Source: Gaiella sp963697925
GTDB lineage: Bacteria > Actinomycetota > Thermoleophilia > Gaiellales > Gaiellaceae
Assembly (NCBI GenBank): GCA_963697925.1
Contig: OY969104.1
Location: 930,001-994,000 of the forward strand
Reading direction: 5' to 3'
Length of the DNA stretch: 64,000 bases
The position numbers and the translations under genes are program-made. The notes below the pieces were generated by a model, which worked only from the letters and a program-made list of their open reading frames with translations, did no database searches and was not told where the DNA came from. How positions within the stretch are numbered: position 1 is the stretch's first letter; the number at the start of each line of letters is the position of its first letter. This document shows, piece by piece, positions 53,955 through 63,242 of the stretch.

Positions 53955-55146
53955 TGGCGCTGCTCCTGGCTGCCGCCCCGGCCAGAGCAGCCGCGAGATC
54001 CTCGCCGGCCCGGATGACGGCCACGGCGACACCCGCCGCCGCGGCGCGCAGCACCGGCGGTGCCGCCGGCGAGGGCGCGGCACCGGCGAAGGTGGGCGCA
54101 TCCACCACCACGAGCGAGGCGAGGCGGCCGTCTCGCCTGCGGCCGCAGAGCGCTTCGACGACCGGGGCCGGCCGTCCGGTCACGACCACGAGGCCGGCCG
54201 CTCGCAGGGCGGGCAGCCGCGGGTCCGAGAGGACGCTCGTCAGCCCACCCCCCGCGCCGGTCTCGGCCGCCGCGAGAGCGTCGAGGGCCGATGCCCAGTC
54301 GCGGGCGAGCGACCGCACCCGCACGATCTCGATGCCCGCTCCCGCCAGCACGAGCGCCGTGGTGTGGCCTCGAGTCGCCTGGGCGCGCACGATCGAGCCT
54401 GCCGCCCGCACCGCCGCGTCGAAGCTGGACGAGCCGCGCTCGCCGGCGACGGCAGACGGATCGCAGTCCAGCACGACGACGACGTCGTCTCTCGGCGCGT
54501 CGTCCATGTCCTTCACCATCAGGCGCGAGCGGCGGGCCGTGCTGGGCCAGTGCACCGCGCGCAACGGCTCGCCGTCCCGGTAGTCGCGGACCGCATGCAG
54601 CTCGAAGCCCGACGAGCTGCGAATCCGCGCGCGCCGCCCGCCCTGCTCGCGCACGCCGCCGTCGTCGAACAGCGTCGTCAGGTCGACGGTGCGGGGGCGC
54701 ACGACGAGCCGCATCGACGGCCCCGCCGGGATGCTGACACACTCGAGCCCGAGCGGCTCCTCCAGCACGACCTCGGCCGGGGCGAGGTCGTAGCACCCGC
54801 GGGGCACGGCCTCGAGCACCGTTGCCGTGGTTCCGCGCCGAGCCGGCAGCTCGCGCCACCCGAGCGCTCCCAGGGGCTGGCGCGCGGTGACGGCGCCGAG
54901 CGGGAGGAGGCGGCCGCCGCGAATCTCGAGCACGAGCGAGACGTCGTCTCCCTCGACGTGGGTCGTTCCTACGGTGTGGCGGGCCGCAGCGATGTGCTTC
55001 GGTGCGAGCCGCGCCCAAAGCCGTGCGACTGAGCCCGCGGAGAGGAGGCCGATCGCCACGACGGCAACCGGCACCGAGCCGAACGACCAGGCAGCCACGA
55101 GGGCCACGAGCCCGAGGGCGAGCACACGGCCGCTGCGGCGCGTCAC
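53947..55146 (-). CDS. DUF58 / vWA-like membrane protein
   Basis: Two N-terminal hydrophobic helices (about 8-45) are followed by a beta-rich part and the DUF58 signature FELHAVRDYRDGEPLRAVHW then PSTARRSRLMVKDMDD. A vWA-like fold with VVVLDCDPS follows. These proteins pair with MoxR ATPases; the vWA-type fold may bind metal. The GTG at 55146 overlaps the moxR stop. Length is 399 residues. Function is inferred only from the cluster. Confidence 0.9.
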   Translation of the reverse strand: MTRRSGRVLALGLVALVAAWSFGSVPVAVVAIGLLSAGSVARLWARLAPKHIAAARHTVGTTHVEGDDVSLVLEIRGGRLLPLGAVTARQPLGALGWRELPARRGTTATVLEAVPRGCYDLAPAEVVLEEPLGLECVSIPAGPSMRLVVRPRTVDLTTLFDDGGVREQGGRRARIRSSSGFELHAVRDYRDGEPLRAVHWPSTARRSRLMVKDMDDAPRDDVVVVLDCDPSAVAGERGSSSFDAAVRAAGSIVRAQATRGHTTALVLAGAGIEIVRVRSLARDWASALDALAAAETGAGGGLTSVLSDPRLPALRAAGLVVVTGRPAPVVEALCGRRRDGRLASLVVVDAPTFAGAAPSPAAPPVLRAAAAGVAVAVIRAGEDLAAALAGAAARSSASG

Positions 55147-56111
55147 GCCGGGACCGGCGTTCCCTCGATCGCCTCCCGTACGGCGTCCTCTGCGGCGAGG
55201 CCTGCGGAGCGTCCCTCCGGCGCGAGTATGAGCCGGTGCGAAAGCACCGCAGGGGCGACCGCCTGCACGTCCTCGGGCGTGACGAACCCACGGCGCTCGA
55301 CGAGGGCCCGCGCCTTGGCCAGGCGCAGCAGCGCGATCCCCGAGCGCGGGCTCGCACCGAGAGCGAGCCTGCCGCTGTCCCTCGTATGGCGGAGCACCTC
55401 GACGACGTACCGCGCCACGCTCGGCTCGACGTACACCCGCCGCGCCGCGTCCACGGCTGCCAGCAGCTCGGGACCGTCCGCAACGGGGTCGAGGCTGTCG
55501 AGCGGCGGCTCGGTCGTCTGCTCGGTGAGCATCCGCGCCTCCTCGCCCGGCGGCGGGTAGCCGAGCGCCATTCGTACGGCGAAGCGGTCGAGCTGAGCCT
55601 CCGGGAGCGGATAGGTGCCCTCGTACTCGAGCGGGTTCTGGGTGGCGATCACGAGGAACGGGCGCACGAGCCGATACGTCTCACCGTCGACCGTGACCTG
55701 CGTCTCCTGCATCGCCTCGAGGAGCGCCGACTGCGTCTTCGGCGAGGCGCGGTTCACCTCGTCCACGAGGACCACGTTGGCGAAGACCGGCCCCGGCCTG
55801 AACTGGAACCTGCCTTCGCGCTGGTCGTAGACGTTCACGCCGGTGACGTCCGAGGGCAGCAGGTCCGGTGTGAACTGGAGGCGCGAGAAGTTCAGGTCGA
55901 GGGAGCGGGCGAGCGCCTTCGCCAGCACGGTCTTGCCGACCCCCGGGACGTCCTCGACGAGCACGTGCCCCTCGGCGAGCAGGCACAGGAGAGGCAGCCT
56001 CAGTGTCTCGGCCGGCGCGTGCACCGCCCGCGCCAGGTTGGCGACCACGCGGTCGGCGAGGTCGGCCGCGAACGCGGCCGGAAGTGCCTGCGCCGGAGCG
56101 ACCCCGTCCAT
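55143..56111 (-). CDS. MoxR-family AAA+ ATPase
   Basis: Chaperone-like ATPase thought to mature or assemble partner proteins. It has Walker A in LVEDVPGVGKTVLAKALARS, Walker B in ANVVLVDEVNRASPKTQSAL, sensor 1 in FLVIATQNPLEYEGTYPLPE and LGASPRSGIALLRLAKA near the end. It has 322 residues. Start ATG overlaps the coaBC stop as TGATG, so transcription may continue from the mihF operon. DUF58 and the transglutaminase-like protein follow. Confidence 0.93.
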   Translation of the reverse strand: MDGVAPAQALPAAFAADLADRVVANLARAVHAPAETLRLPLLCLLAEGHVLVEDVPGVGKTVLAKALARSLDLNFSRLQFTPDLLPSDVTGVNVYDQREGRFQFRPGPVFANVVLVDEVNRASPKTQSALLEAMQETQVTVDGETYRLVRPFLVIATQNPLEYEGTYPLPEAQLDRFAVRMALGYPPPGEEARMLTEQTTEPPLDSLDPVADGPELLAAVDAARRVYVEPSVARYVVEVLRHTRDSGRLALGASPRSGIALLRLAKARALVERRGFVTPEDVQAVAPAVLSHRLILAPEGRSAGLAAEDAVREAIEGTPVPA

Positions 56112-57292
56112 CACGTGCCGCTCGCCGTTGCGCCGCGGGCGCGCAGCAGGCGCTCGACCTCGTCGAGAACCTCGGCGGCGATCGCCTGCTTCGGCGCCTT
56201 GGGCACATGCCGGTCGCCCTCGCGCGTGACGAGCGTGACCTCGTTGTCGTCGCTGTCGAAGCCGATGTCGTCGCGGCCGATGTCGTTGTAGACGACGAGG
56301 TCGACCTGCTTGTCGTCCAGCATGCGCCGTTTCCGCTCGAGCCCCTCTGCGCCGTGCTCGGCACCGAACGCGACGAGGACCTGCCCGTTGCTGCGGGCTG
56401 CGCCGAGCCCACGAGCGACGTCGGCCGTGGGTACGAGCTCGAGCCGCCACGCGGCGTCGGACTTGGGCCGCTTCCCCTCCACCGTCTCCGCCGGCCGGTA
56501 GTCGGCGACCGCCGCGGCCATCACGATGACGTCCGCCCCGGCGCGCGCGAGCGCCTCGCGCTCGAGGTCGCCGGCGGTGGGCGTCTGCACGACCGAGACG
56601 CCGGCGGGAGCCTCCACGCCGAGGTTGGCCGCGAGCAGGGTGACGTCTGCTCCGCGCCGCCTCGCCTCCACGGCCAGGGCAACCCCCATGCGGCCCGACG
56701 AGCGATTGCCCAGGTACCGGACGGAGTCGAGCGGCTCGCGCGTGCCACCCGCGCTGACGATCACCCGGAGCCCGCTGAGAGAGCCCTCGGCGGGGCGGAG
56801 CAACGCGAGCGCCTGCGCGACGATCGCCTCCGGCTCTGCCAGGCGTCCCGGGCCGACCTCTCCCTCGGCCAGCTCTCCCTCGGCGGGGCCGACCACGTGC
56901 ACGCCACGGTCGCGCAGGAGAGCGATGTTCGCCTGTGTGGCGGGGTGCTCCCACATGCCCGCGTTCATGGCCGGCGCGACCAGGATGGGGCCGCGGTGCG
57001 CCAGTGCCGCCTCGGTGAGCACGTCGTCGGCGAAGCCGTGGGCGAGCCGCGCCAGGGTGTGTGCGGTCAGGGGCGCGATCAGCAGCAGGTCGGCGTGCTG
57101 GAGATGCGGATAGGGGTCGGCGGTCCGCTCGCGCCGGGCGAGCGCGAAGAACGTCTCGGCAGCGACGAACCGCTCTGCGCCCGCAGTCGGGACGGGAACG
57201 ACGTCGTGGCCTTCCTTGACGAGCAGCCGCAGCACCTCGCAGGCCTTGTAGGCCGCGATGCCACCGGTGATGCCGAGCACGATCCGCGCCAT
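56111..57292 (-). CDS. coaBC: phosphopantothenoylcysteine decarboxylase/synthetase
   Basis: Bifunctional enzyme of coenzyme A synthesis. The flavin-dependent CoaC half has GITGGIAAYKACEVLRLL and APAMNAGMWEHPAT. The CoaB half has VIVSAGGTREPLDSVRYLGN and AAVADYRPAETVEGKRPK. The active-site Cys found in E. coli (in its ACGD segment) is replaced around ELAEGEVGPGRL; I believe other actinobacteria also lack it. The 393 residues are full length. A CAGAAT box lies 6 bp before the ATG. Confidence 0.95.
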   Translation of the reverse strand: MARIVLGITGGIAAYKACEVLRLLVKEGHDVVPVPTAGAERFVAAETFFALARRERTADPYPHLQHADLLLIAPLTAHTLARLAHGFADDVLTEAALAHRGPILVAPAMNAGMWEHPATQANIALLRDRGVHVVGPAEGELAEGEVGPGRLAEPEAIVAQALALLRPAEGSLSGLRVIVSAGGTREPLDSVRYLGNRSSGRMGVALAVEARRRGADVTLLAANLGVEAPAGVSVVQTPTAGDLEREALARAGADVIVMAAAVADYRPAETVEGKRPKSDAAWRLELVPTADVARGLGAARSNGQVLVAFGAEHGAEGLERKRRMLDDKQVDLVVYNDIGRDDIGFDSDDNEVTLVTREGDRHVPKAPKQAIAAEVLDEVERLLRARGATASGT

Positions 57293-57372
57293 CGTCCCAT
57301 TCTGCCGTCTGCGGCCCGGCGCGCAGCTGTCGCTGGCCGGACGAGATCGGGTGGAGCGGCTACCGGGGTGCG

Positions 57373-57609
57373 CTACGGGGTCGCGTACTCGTACGCGATC
57401 TTGCCCAGCGCGACCTCTTCCATCGCCATCGTGAGGTAGTTCTTCGACCGCGATTCGATCAGGGGCGGCGGCGCCGCCTCGAAGCCCATGCCCTCACCGA
57501 GCTGATGGTGGTAGCTGTTGATCTGCCGTGCGCGCTTGGCCGCCACGATCACGAGCGCATAGCGCGAGTCGACATGGCCGAGCAGGTCGTCGATGCGAGG
57601 TTCGATCAT
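57373..57609 (-). CDS. rpoZ: RNA polymerase omega subunit
   Basis: Small subunit assisting RNA polymerase assembly. The signature VDSRYALVIVAAKRARQINS then SKNYLTMAMEEVALGKIAYE is clear in 78 residues. ATG overlaps the gmk stop (ATGA). The order mihF-gmk-rpoZ-coaBC is typical of actinobacteria. Confidence 0.95.
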   Translation of the reverse strand: MIEPRIDDLLGHVDSRYALVIVAAKRARQINSYHHQLGEGMGFEAAPPPLIESRSKNYLTMAMEEVALGKIAYEYATP

Positions 57610-58196
57610 CGGGCGCCCATGGTACCTGTAGTTGCGTCGCTGAGCACCAGCTCCCGCTCGACGATGGCGGTCAGCACCTCGGTGGCGCGTCGCACGTCGT
57701 CGTTGCGCACCATGTACCGGAACCGGTGCGCCTGCTCCAGCTGCCTGCGAGCCAGGGCGATACGGTCGCCGATCTCCCCCGTCGACTCGGTGGCGCGCTC
57801 GCGAAGACGCCGCTCGAGCTCCTCGACCGGGGCCGCGATGAAGATGGTGACGCTTCGCGGCACTTCCTCCTGCACACGCAGCGCACCGTCGAGCTCGAGC
57901 TCGAGCACGCAGATGCGGCCCTCGCCTGCGATGCGCGTGATCTCCGAGCGCAGGGTGCCGTAGCGCTTGCCCGAGACGTAGCGCACGTGCTCGAGGAACT
58001 CGCCCGCACCCACCCGTGCGACGAAGTCGCTCTCGGTCAGGAACCAGTACTCGACGCCGTTCGACTCCCCCGGCCTCTGCGCGCGCGTGGTCGCCGAGAC
58101 CGCGACCTCGAGCTCCGGCAGCCGCTCGACGAGCGCCTTGATGAGAGTGCCCTTCCCTGCCCCCGAGGGGCCTGTGATCACGAACACCGGGCTCAC
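57606..58196 (-). CDS. gmk: guanylate kinase
   Basis: Converts GMP to GDP with ATP. The P-loop is FVITGPSGAGKGTLIKAL, followed by VSATTRAQRPGESNGVEYWF and LELELDGALRVQEEVP. The GTG at 58196 is chosen because AGGAGG lies 7 bases upstream and the domain begins there; it gives 196 residues. Upstream frame is unlike the family. Confidence 0.96.
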   Translation of the reverse strand: MSPVFVITGPSGAGKGTLIKALVERLPELEVAVSATTRAQRPGESNGVEYWFLTESDFVARVGAGEFLEHVRYVSGKRYGTLRSEITRIAGEGRICVLELELDGALRVQEEVPRSVTIFIAAPVEELERRLRERATESTGEIGDRIALARRQLEQAHRFRYMVRNDDVRRATEVLTAIVERELVLSDATTGTMGAR

Positions 58197-58254
58197 GGAG
58201 CTTCCTCCTGCGCTCACGCCCGCGACTCCGTGCTCTCGGGCGCGCCGGCGATGG

Positions 58255-58584
58255 CTACCGGTTGAAGAGGGAGACGAGCTCGGCGCGCTGCCGCTCCGAA
58301 AGGCCGCCGACCGTCTTCGACTGGCTGATGCGGCACTGGTTGAGCATCCGCGCAGCCTTGACACGTCCGAACTTCGGCACCGCCATCAGCATGTCGAAGA
58401 CCTTGGCGGTGGACACGTACTCGGGCGGATCGAGGAGGATCTCCTCGATCTGCACGTGCCCCTCCTTCAGGTCCTTCTTCAGCTGCGCCCGCCGCACCCG
58501 GATGTCGTTCGCCCGCTTGAGCGCTTCCATCCGCTGGTCGAGCGAGCGGGCCGGCGCCTGCAGCTGCGTCTTGGACGTCACCAT
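58255..58584 (-). CDS. mihF: actinobacterial integration host factor (MihF/sIHF type)
   Basis: Nucleoid-associated DNA-binding protein of about 105 residues found in actinobacteria, unrelated to Gram-negative IHF. It has QLKKDLKEGHVQIEEILLDP, VFDMLMAVPKFGRVKAARML (the helix-two-turns-helix region) and QCRISQSKTVGGLSERQRAE. ATG at 58584 starts the mihF-gmk-rpoZ-coaBC operon. A promoter sits just upstream. The gene is a good marker for the phylum. Confidence 0.95.
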   Translation of the reverse strand: MVTSKTQLQAPARSLDQRMEALKRANDIRVRRAQLKKDLKEGHVQIEEILLDPPEYVSTAKVFDMLMAVPKFGRVKAARMLNQCRISQSKTVGGLSERQRAELVSLFNR

Positions 58585-58593
58585 GAGGGGTCG

Positions 58594-58621
58594 AGTCTAG
58601 CAATCCCACGGTGACAATCAA
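58594..58621 (-). promoter_or_regulatory. promoter of the mihF operon
   Basis: On the minus strand TTGATT (58616-58621) and TAGACT (58594-58599) are 16 bp apart, and TAGACT ends 9 bp before the mihF ATG. It lies in the short gap after pyrD. Confidence 0.55.
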
Positions 58622-58630
58622 GGAGAACCG

Positions 58631-59506
58631 TTATCGCCTATTTGCAGGGATTTCCTCGTGCTGCCCAATGGCGATCGCACGCGCTGCGAGCGGGTTGAGG
58701 AGCCCGCGGGCCGCCAGCTCGCCCGCGAGCTCGGCCCGGATGCGGTCCGGAGCGCCCGGATCGGCGAACAGGATGGTGCCAAGCGCGACAACGGAGGCGC
58801 CGGCAGCCACGAGCTCGAGCGTGTCCATCCCGGACGCGACCCCGCCCATCCCGACGATCGGCACGTCCACCGCGGAGGCGCATGCATACACGCACGCGAG
58901 AGCAACCGGTTTCAGCGCCGGGCCGGAGTAGCCACCGGCACCGCGGGCGAGGCGGGGACGGAGCGTCGCCGGGTCGAGGGCCAGCCCCTTGAGCGTGTTG
59001 ACGAGGGAAAGGCCGTCCGCTCCTGCCGCGACGACGGCGCGCGCAGACTCTGCGATGTCCCAGGTCGCCGGAGAGAGCTTGGCGTAGAGCGGCCGCGATG
59101 TCGCCTCGCGGCAGGCGGACACGATCTGCGCCGAGGACTCCGGCGCCTCCTCGACATTGGGGCACGAGAGGTTGAGCTCGATCGTCGAGACCCCGTCCCG
59201 GCCGTCGAGCCGCTCGCAGATCGAGGCATAGTCCCGTGCCGAGAATCCTCCGACCGAGACCCAGATCGCGAGATCGAGCGCCGCCAGGCGCGGCAGCACG
59301 TCGTCGACGAAGGCGTCGATGCCGGGGCCCTGCAGCCCGATCGAGTTGAGCATCCCGTGATCCGTCTCCGCGATCCGGACCGGCGGATTGCCCTCGCGCG
59401 GAAGCGGCGTGATCGTCTTCGTCACGAACCCGTCGAGCCGGGCCGCAACCCCGGGTGCCGCCAGAGCGTCGAGGCAGCCCGACGCGTTGAGGAGCGGCAC
59501 GGTCAT
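58631..59506 (-). CDS. pyrD: dihydroorotate dehydrogenase (class 1B catalytic subunit)
   Basis: FMN enzyme oxidising dihydroorotate to orotate in pyrimidine synthesis. It shows NASGCLDALAAPG at the N-terminus, then FVTKTITPLPREGNPPVRIA, TIELNLSCPNVEEAPESSAQ and the FMN-binding GGVASGMDTLELVAAGASVV. At 291 residues it is a soluble class 1 enzyme. Coupling to pyrK (ATGA overlap) indicates class 1B, which passes electrons to NAD. It is the last gene of carA-carB-pyrK-pyrD. Confidence 0.95.
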   Translation of the reverse strand: MTVPLLNASGCLDALAAPGVAARLDGFVTKTITPLPREGNPPVRIAETDHGMLNSIGLQGPGIDAFVDDVLPRLAALDLAIWVSVGGFSARDYASICERLDGRDGVSTIELNLSCPNVEEAPESSAQIVSACREATSRPLYAKLSPATWDIAESARAVVAAGADGLSLVNTLKGLALDPATLRPRLARGAGGYSGPALKPVALACVYACASAVDVPIVGMGGVASGMDTLELVAAGASVVALGTILFADPGAPDRIRAELAGELAARGLLNPLAARAIAIGQHEEIPANRR

Positions 59507-60189
59507 GCGGGCGACCCCACGAATCCCGGCGCGCCGGAAAGGACGGGCCCGCGCAGGCAGAGCCGTTCGTAGTGGCCGTCGAGCTGCACGACACAGCCGT
59601 AGCAGGCGCCGTAGCCGCACGCCATGGGGGCCTCCCAGGCGAGCTGCGCCAACGGGGCGAGCGCACGGAGCGCGACGAGCATCGGCTCCGGGCCGCAGGC
59701 GAGCACGTCGCCCGGGTCGGGAGGAAGCAGCTCGGTCACGAAGGTGGGCTCCAGCACGACCTCGGCACCCGGAAGCAGCGCGGCCGCCTCTGCGTGGTGT
59801 GCGGAGCGGAAGCCCAGCAGCGCGGGCGGGCTGCCCAGCTTCTCCGACAGGTACGGCAGGGGTGCGATGCCGATGCCGCCGCCCACGAGCAGGGGACGCT
59901 CGACGCGGAGGTCGAAGCCGTTGCCGAGCGGCCCGAGCACGTGCACCTCCCCGCCGGGCTCGAGGCCGCAGAGGGCGCGCGTGCCCGGCCCGATCGGATC
60001 GATCAGGAACGCCAGCTCCCCGGGCGGTGCGAGGCACAGCGACATGGGGCGGGGCAGCACGCGGCCGGGAGCCTCCAGCATGAAGAACTGGCCCGGGGCA
60101 CCGGGGTCGAGAGCTCCCCGCTCGAGCCGCAGCAGGCGGTACGGGCCGACGGTCTCGACGCCGGCGACCCGGACGCGATCCCGTTTCAG
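59503..60189 (-). CDS. pyrK: dihydroorotate dehydrogenase electron-transfer subunit
   Basis: FAD and [2Fe-2S] subunit that couples PyrD to NAD. The FAD site is RPMSLCLAPPGELAFLI, the NAD-side motif is LLVGGGIGIAPLPYL, and the cluster ligands are in MACGYGACYGCVVQLDGHYE followed by CL. No ATG, GTG or TTG lies near the domain start. A CTG at 60189 overlaps the carB stop as CTGA, mirroring the overlaps seen elsewhere, and is the best candidate start (228 residues). This start is an inference. Confidence 0.92.
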   Translation of the reverse strand: MKRDRVRVAGVETVGPYRLLRLERGALDPGAPGQFFMLEAPGRVLPRPMSLCLAPPGELAFLIDPIGPGTRALCGLEPGGEVHVLGPLGNGFDLRVERPLLVGGGIGIAPLPYLSEKLGSPPALLGFRSAHHAEAAALLPGAEVVLEPTFVTELLPPDPGDVLACGPEPMLVALRALAPLAQLAWEAPMACGYGACYGCVVQLDGHYERLCLRGPVLSGAPGFVGSPA

Positions 60190-63100
60190 GCTCCGGCTCC
60201 GATGCGCTCTTGCAGCGACAGCGCGGTCTCGGCACGGGCGTTGGCAATCGCGTGCACGGCGGCGGCTGCCCCCGCGATCGTGGTGATGCACGGCACGCGG
60301 CCGGTGACGGCTGCCTCGCGGATGCGATAGCCGTCCGCCCGCGCGCCGGACCCCTGCGGCGTGTTGACGATCAGGTCGCAGCGCCCGTCGCGCACGAGAT
60401 CGACGACCGTCTGCTCCGTCACGTCCGCGTCGGCGACCTTGGCCACCTCTTCCACCTCGAGGCCGGCGGCGCGCAGCGTCGCCGCCGTGCCCGAGGTCGC
60501 CACGAGCTCGAAGCCGAGGCGGGCGAGTGCGGCGGCGATCGGCGCGACGCTCGGCTTGTCAGCATCGTTGACCGAGATGAAGGCCGTGCCGCCGCTCGGC
60601 AGCGGCCTCCCGGCCGCACGCTCGGCCTTCGCGAGGGCGGTCGGCAGGTCGCTCGCGCTCGCCATCACCTCGCCCGTGGAGCGCATCTCCGGGCCGAGGA
60701 TCGGGTCGGAGCCGGGGAAGCGGGCAAACGGCAGCACCGCCGCCTTGACGCTCACCTGAGCCGGCCGCGGCGCCGGCAGGTGCAGCTCGCGCAGGGTTGC
60801 ACCCGCAGCGAGCTTGCACGCGGCCTCCACGAGGTTGATCCCGATCGCCTTGGAGGCGAACGGAACCGTGCGCGAGGCGCGCGGATTCGCCTCGAGCACG
60901 TAGACGGTGGAGTCGGCGATGGCGAGCTGGAGGTTCAGCAGCCCCACCACGCCGAGGGCGGGCCCGAGCCGCTTGACCACGTGCTCGACCTCGAGCGCAT
61001 TCGCGAGCGTGAGCGACTGGGCGGGCAGGACGCACGTCGAGTCGCCGGAGTGGACGCCTGCCTCCTCGACGTGCTGCATGACGGCGGCGACGTACACCTC
61101 GTCGCCGTCGCAGAGCGCGTCGACGTCGATCTCGATCGCGTTCTCGACGAAGCGGTCGAGGAGCACGGAGCCCGACACCGCTGCCATCGCCTCGCGCAGC
61201 TGGGCGTCGTCGTAGCACACGCGCATGGCGCGTCCGCCGAGGACGTACGACGGGCGCACGAGCACCGGGTAGCCGATCCCGGCCGCAGCGGCAAGCGCTT
61301 CCTCCGGGCCTTCCACGATCGCCCACGGCGGACAGCGCACTCCGAGCTCCGTGGCGAGCGCCCCGAAGCGCTGGCGGTCCTCCGCGAGGTCGATGGCGGC
61401 ATGCGGCGTGCCCATGATCTTGTAGCCGGCGGCCTCGATCCAGCGCGCGAGCCGAAGCGGTGTCTGGCCGCCGAACTGGGTGACGACGCCCTCCGGCTGC
61501 TCCCGGTCTATCACCGCGAGCACCTCCTCGGGAGAGAGCGGCTCGAAGTAGAGCCGGTCGGAGGTGTCGTAGTCGGTCGAAACCGTCTCCGGGTTGCAGT
61601 TGATCATGACCGCCTCGTACCCGAGCGACCGGAAGGTCTGCACGGCGTGCACGCAGCAGTAGTCGAACTCGATCCCCTGGCCGATGCGGTTCGGGCCCGA
61701 GCCGATGATCACGACGCGCGGCTTGGTGATGGCGGGGAGGCCGGCATCGGCTTCACCCCAGGTCGAGTAGAGGTAGTTGGAGCCGGCCTCGACCTCGCCG
61801 GCGCAGGAGTCGACGCGCCGGTACGAGGGACGGATCCCCTTGGCGTAGCGGACGCGCCGCACCTCGTCGCCGCTCGTGCCCCAGGCGGCGCCGATGGAGT
61901 CGTCTCCCCACCCGGCGCGCTTGGCACGCCAGATGTCCCGGGACGCGAGCTCGCGGCGCGCCTGGGCGAGCTGGGCCGTGAACCAGGGGTGCACGCCCTC
62001 CGGGATGTCGTCGAACGTCGCCCACGGCGTCGGCGCTCCGGGGTCGAGCTCCCTCGAGCCGAACGCCTTCAGGAAGGCCTCGGTGAAGGTGCGGCCGATG
62101 CCCATCGCCTCGCCCACCGACTTCATCTGGGTGCCGAGGGTCGTGTCCGCGCCCGGGAACTTCTCGAACGCGAAGCGCGGGAACTTGACGACGACGTAGT
62201 CGAGGGTCGGCTCGAAGCTGGCGGGCGTCGTCTTCGTCAGGTCATTGGGGATCTCGTCGAGGGTGTAGCCGACGGCGAGCTTTGCCGCGACCTTGGCGAT
62301 CGGATAGCCGGTGGCCTTCGAGGCGAGCGCCGACGAGCGGGAGACGCGCGGGTTCATCTCGATCACGCGCACCTCACCCGTGTCGCGGTTGCGGGCGAAC
62401 TGGATGTTCGACCCTCCCGTCTCGACGCCGACAGCCCGGATGATCGCGGCGGACGCGTCGCGGAGCTCCTGGTAGGCCTCGTCGGAGAGAGTCATCTGCG
62501 GAGCCACGGTGACGGAGTCCCCCGTGTGCACGCCCATCGGATCGAGGTTCTCGATCGAGCAGACGATGATCACGTTGTCCTTGCGGTCGCGGATCACCTC
62601 GAGCTCGAACTCGTCCCAGCCCCTGATCGACTCCTCCACGAGCACCTGTCCGATCGGGCTCTCGCGCAGCCCCCGCTCGACCTGCTGGCGGAGCTGCTCC
62701 GGGGTGTCCGCAAAGCCTCCCCCGTGGCCGCCGAGCGTGAACGCCGGGCGCACGACCGCCGGGACGCCCATGCCCTCGATCTCGGCGAGCGACGTGACGA
62801 TCCGGGAGGCCGGCGTCGCGAGGCCGCAGCCCTGCACGGCGGCCCGGAAGAGCTGGCGATCCTCGGCGCGGCGGATCACGTCGACCTCGGCGCCGAGCAG
62901 CTCGACACCGAGCTCCGCCAGCACGCCCGCATCGGACAGCTCGATCGCGAGATTGAGCGCTGTCTGCCCGCCCAGTGTCGGCAGGAGCGCGTCGGGCCGT
63001 TCGCGCCGCAGCACGTCCGCCACGCCCTCGAGGTCGAGCGGCTCGATGTACGTGCGGTCGGCGAATCCGGGGTCGGTCATGATCGTGGCGGGATTCGAGT

Positions 63101-63242
63101 TGACCACGATCGTCCGGTAGCCGTCCTCTCGCAGCACCTTCAGCGCCTGGCAGCCGGAGTAGTCGAACTCGCAGGCCTGGCCGATCACGATCGGCCCCGA
63201 GCCGATCACGCAGACGGAGTGGATGTCGCGGCGGGCCGGCAT
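60186..63242 (-). CDS. carB: carbamoyl-phosphate synthase large chain
   Basis: Makes carbamoyl phosphate for pyrimidines and arginine from ammonia, bicarbonate and two ATP. Two ATP-grasp halves are visible: the first opens with CVIGSGPIVIGQACEFDYSG, the second with VVIIGSGPNRIGQGIEFDYC. Each has an EMNPRVSRSSAL- or EANPRASRTVPF-type metal site. The C-terminal allosteric domain has FISVNDADKPSVAPIAAALA. At 1018 residues it is somewhat shorter than usual, mainly in the middle region. ATG overlaps the carA stop (TGATG). Confidence 0.97.
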   Translation of the reverse strand: MPARRDIHSVCVIGSGPIVIGQACEFDYSGCQALKVLREDGYRTIVVNSNPATIMTDPGFADRTYIEPLDLEGVADVLRRERPDALLPTLGGQTALNLAIELSDAGVLAELGVELLGAEVDVIRRAEDRQLFRAAVQGCGLATPASRIVTSLAEIEGMGVPAVVRPAFTLGGHGGGFADTPEQLRQQVERGLRESPIGQVLVEESIRGWDEFELEVIRDRKDNVIIVCSIENLDPMGVHTGDSVTVAPQMTLSDEAYQELRDASAAIIRAVGVETGGSNIQFARNRDTGEVRVIEMNPRVSRSSALASKATGYPIAKVAAKLAVGYTLDEIPNDLTKTTPASFEPTLDYVVVKFPRFAFEKFPGADTTLGTQMKSVGEAMGIGRTFTEAFLKAFGSRELDPGAPTPWATFDDIPEGVHPWFTAQLAQARRELASRDIWRAKRAGWGDDSIGAAWGTSGDEVRRVRYAKGIRPSYRRVDSCAGEVEAGSNYLYSTWGEADAGLPAITKPRVVIIGSGPNRIGQGIEFDYCCVHAVQTFRSLGYEAVMINCNPETVSTDYDTSDRLYFEPLSPEEVLAVIDREQPEGVVTQFGGQTPLRLARWIEAAGYKIMGTPHAAIDLAEDRQRFGALATELGVRCPPWAIVEGPEEALAAAAGIGYPVLVRPSYVLGGRAMRVCYDDAQLREAMAAVSGSVLLDRFVENAIEIDVDALCDGDEVYVAAVMQHVEEAGVHSGDSTCVLPAQSLTLANALEVEHVVKRLGPALGVVGLLNLQLAIADSTVYVLEANPRASRTVPFASKAIGINLVEAACKLAAGATLRELHLPAPRPAQVSVKAAVLPFARFPGSDPILGPEMRSTGEVMASASDLPTALAKAERAAGRPLPSGGTAFISVNDADKPSVAPIAAALARLGFELVATSGTAATLRAAGLEVEEVAKVADADVTEQTVVDLVRDGRCDLIVNTPQGSGARADGYRIREAAVTGRVPCITTIAGAAAAVHAIANARAETALSLQERIGAGA

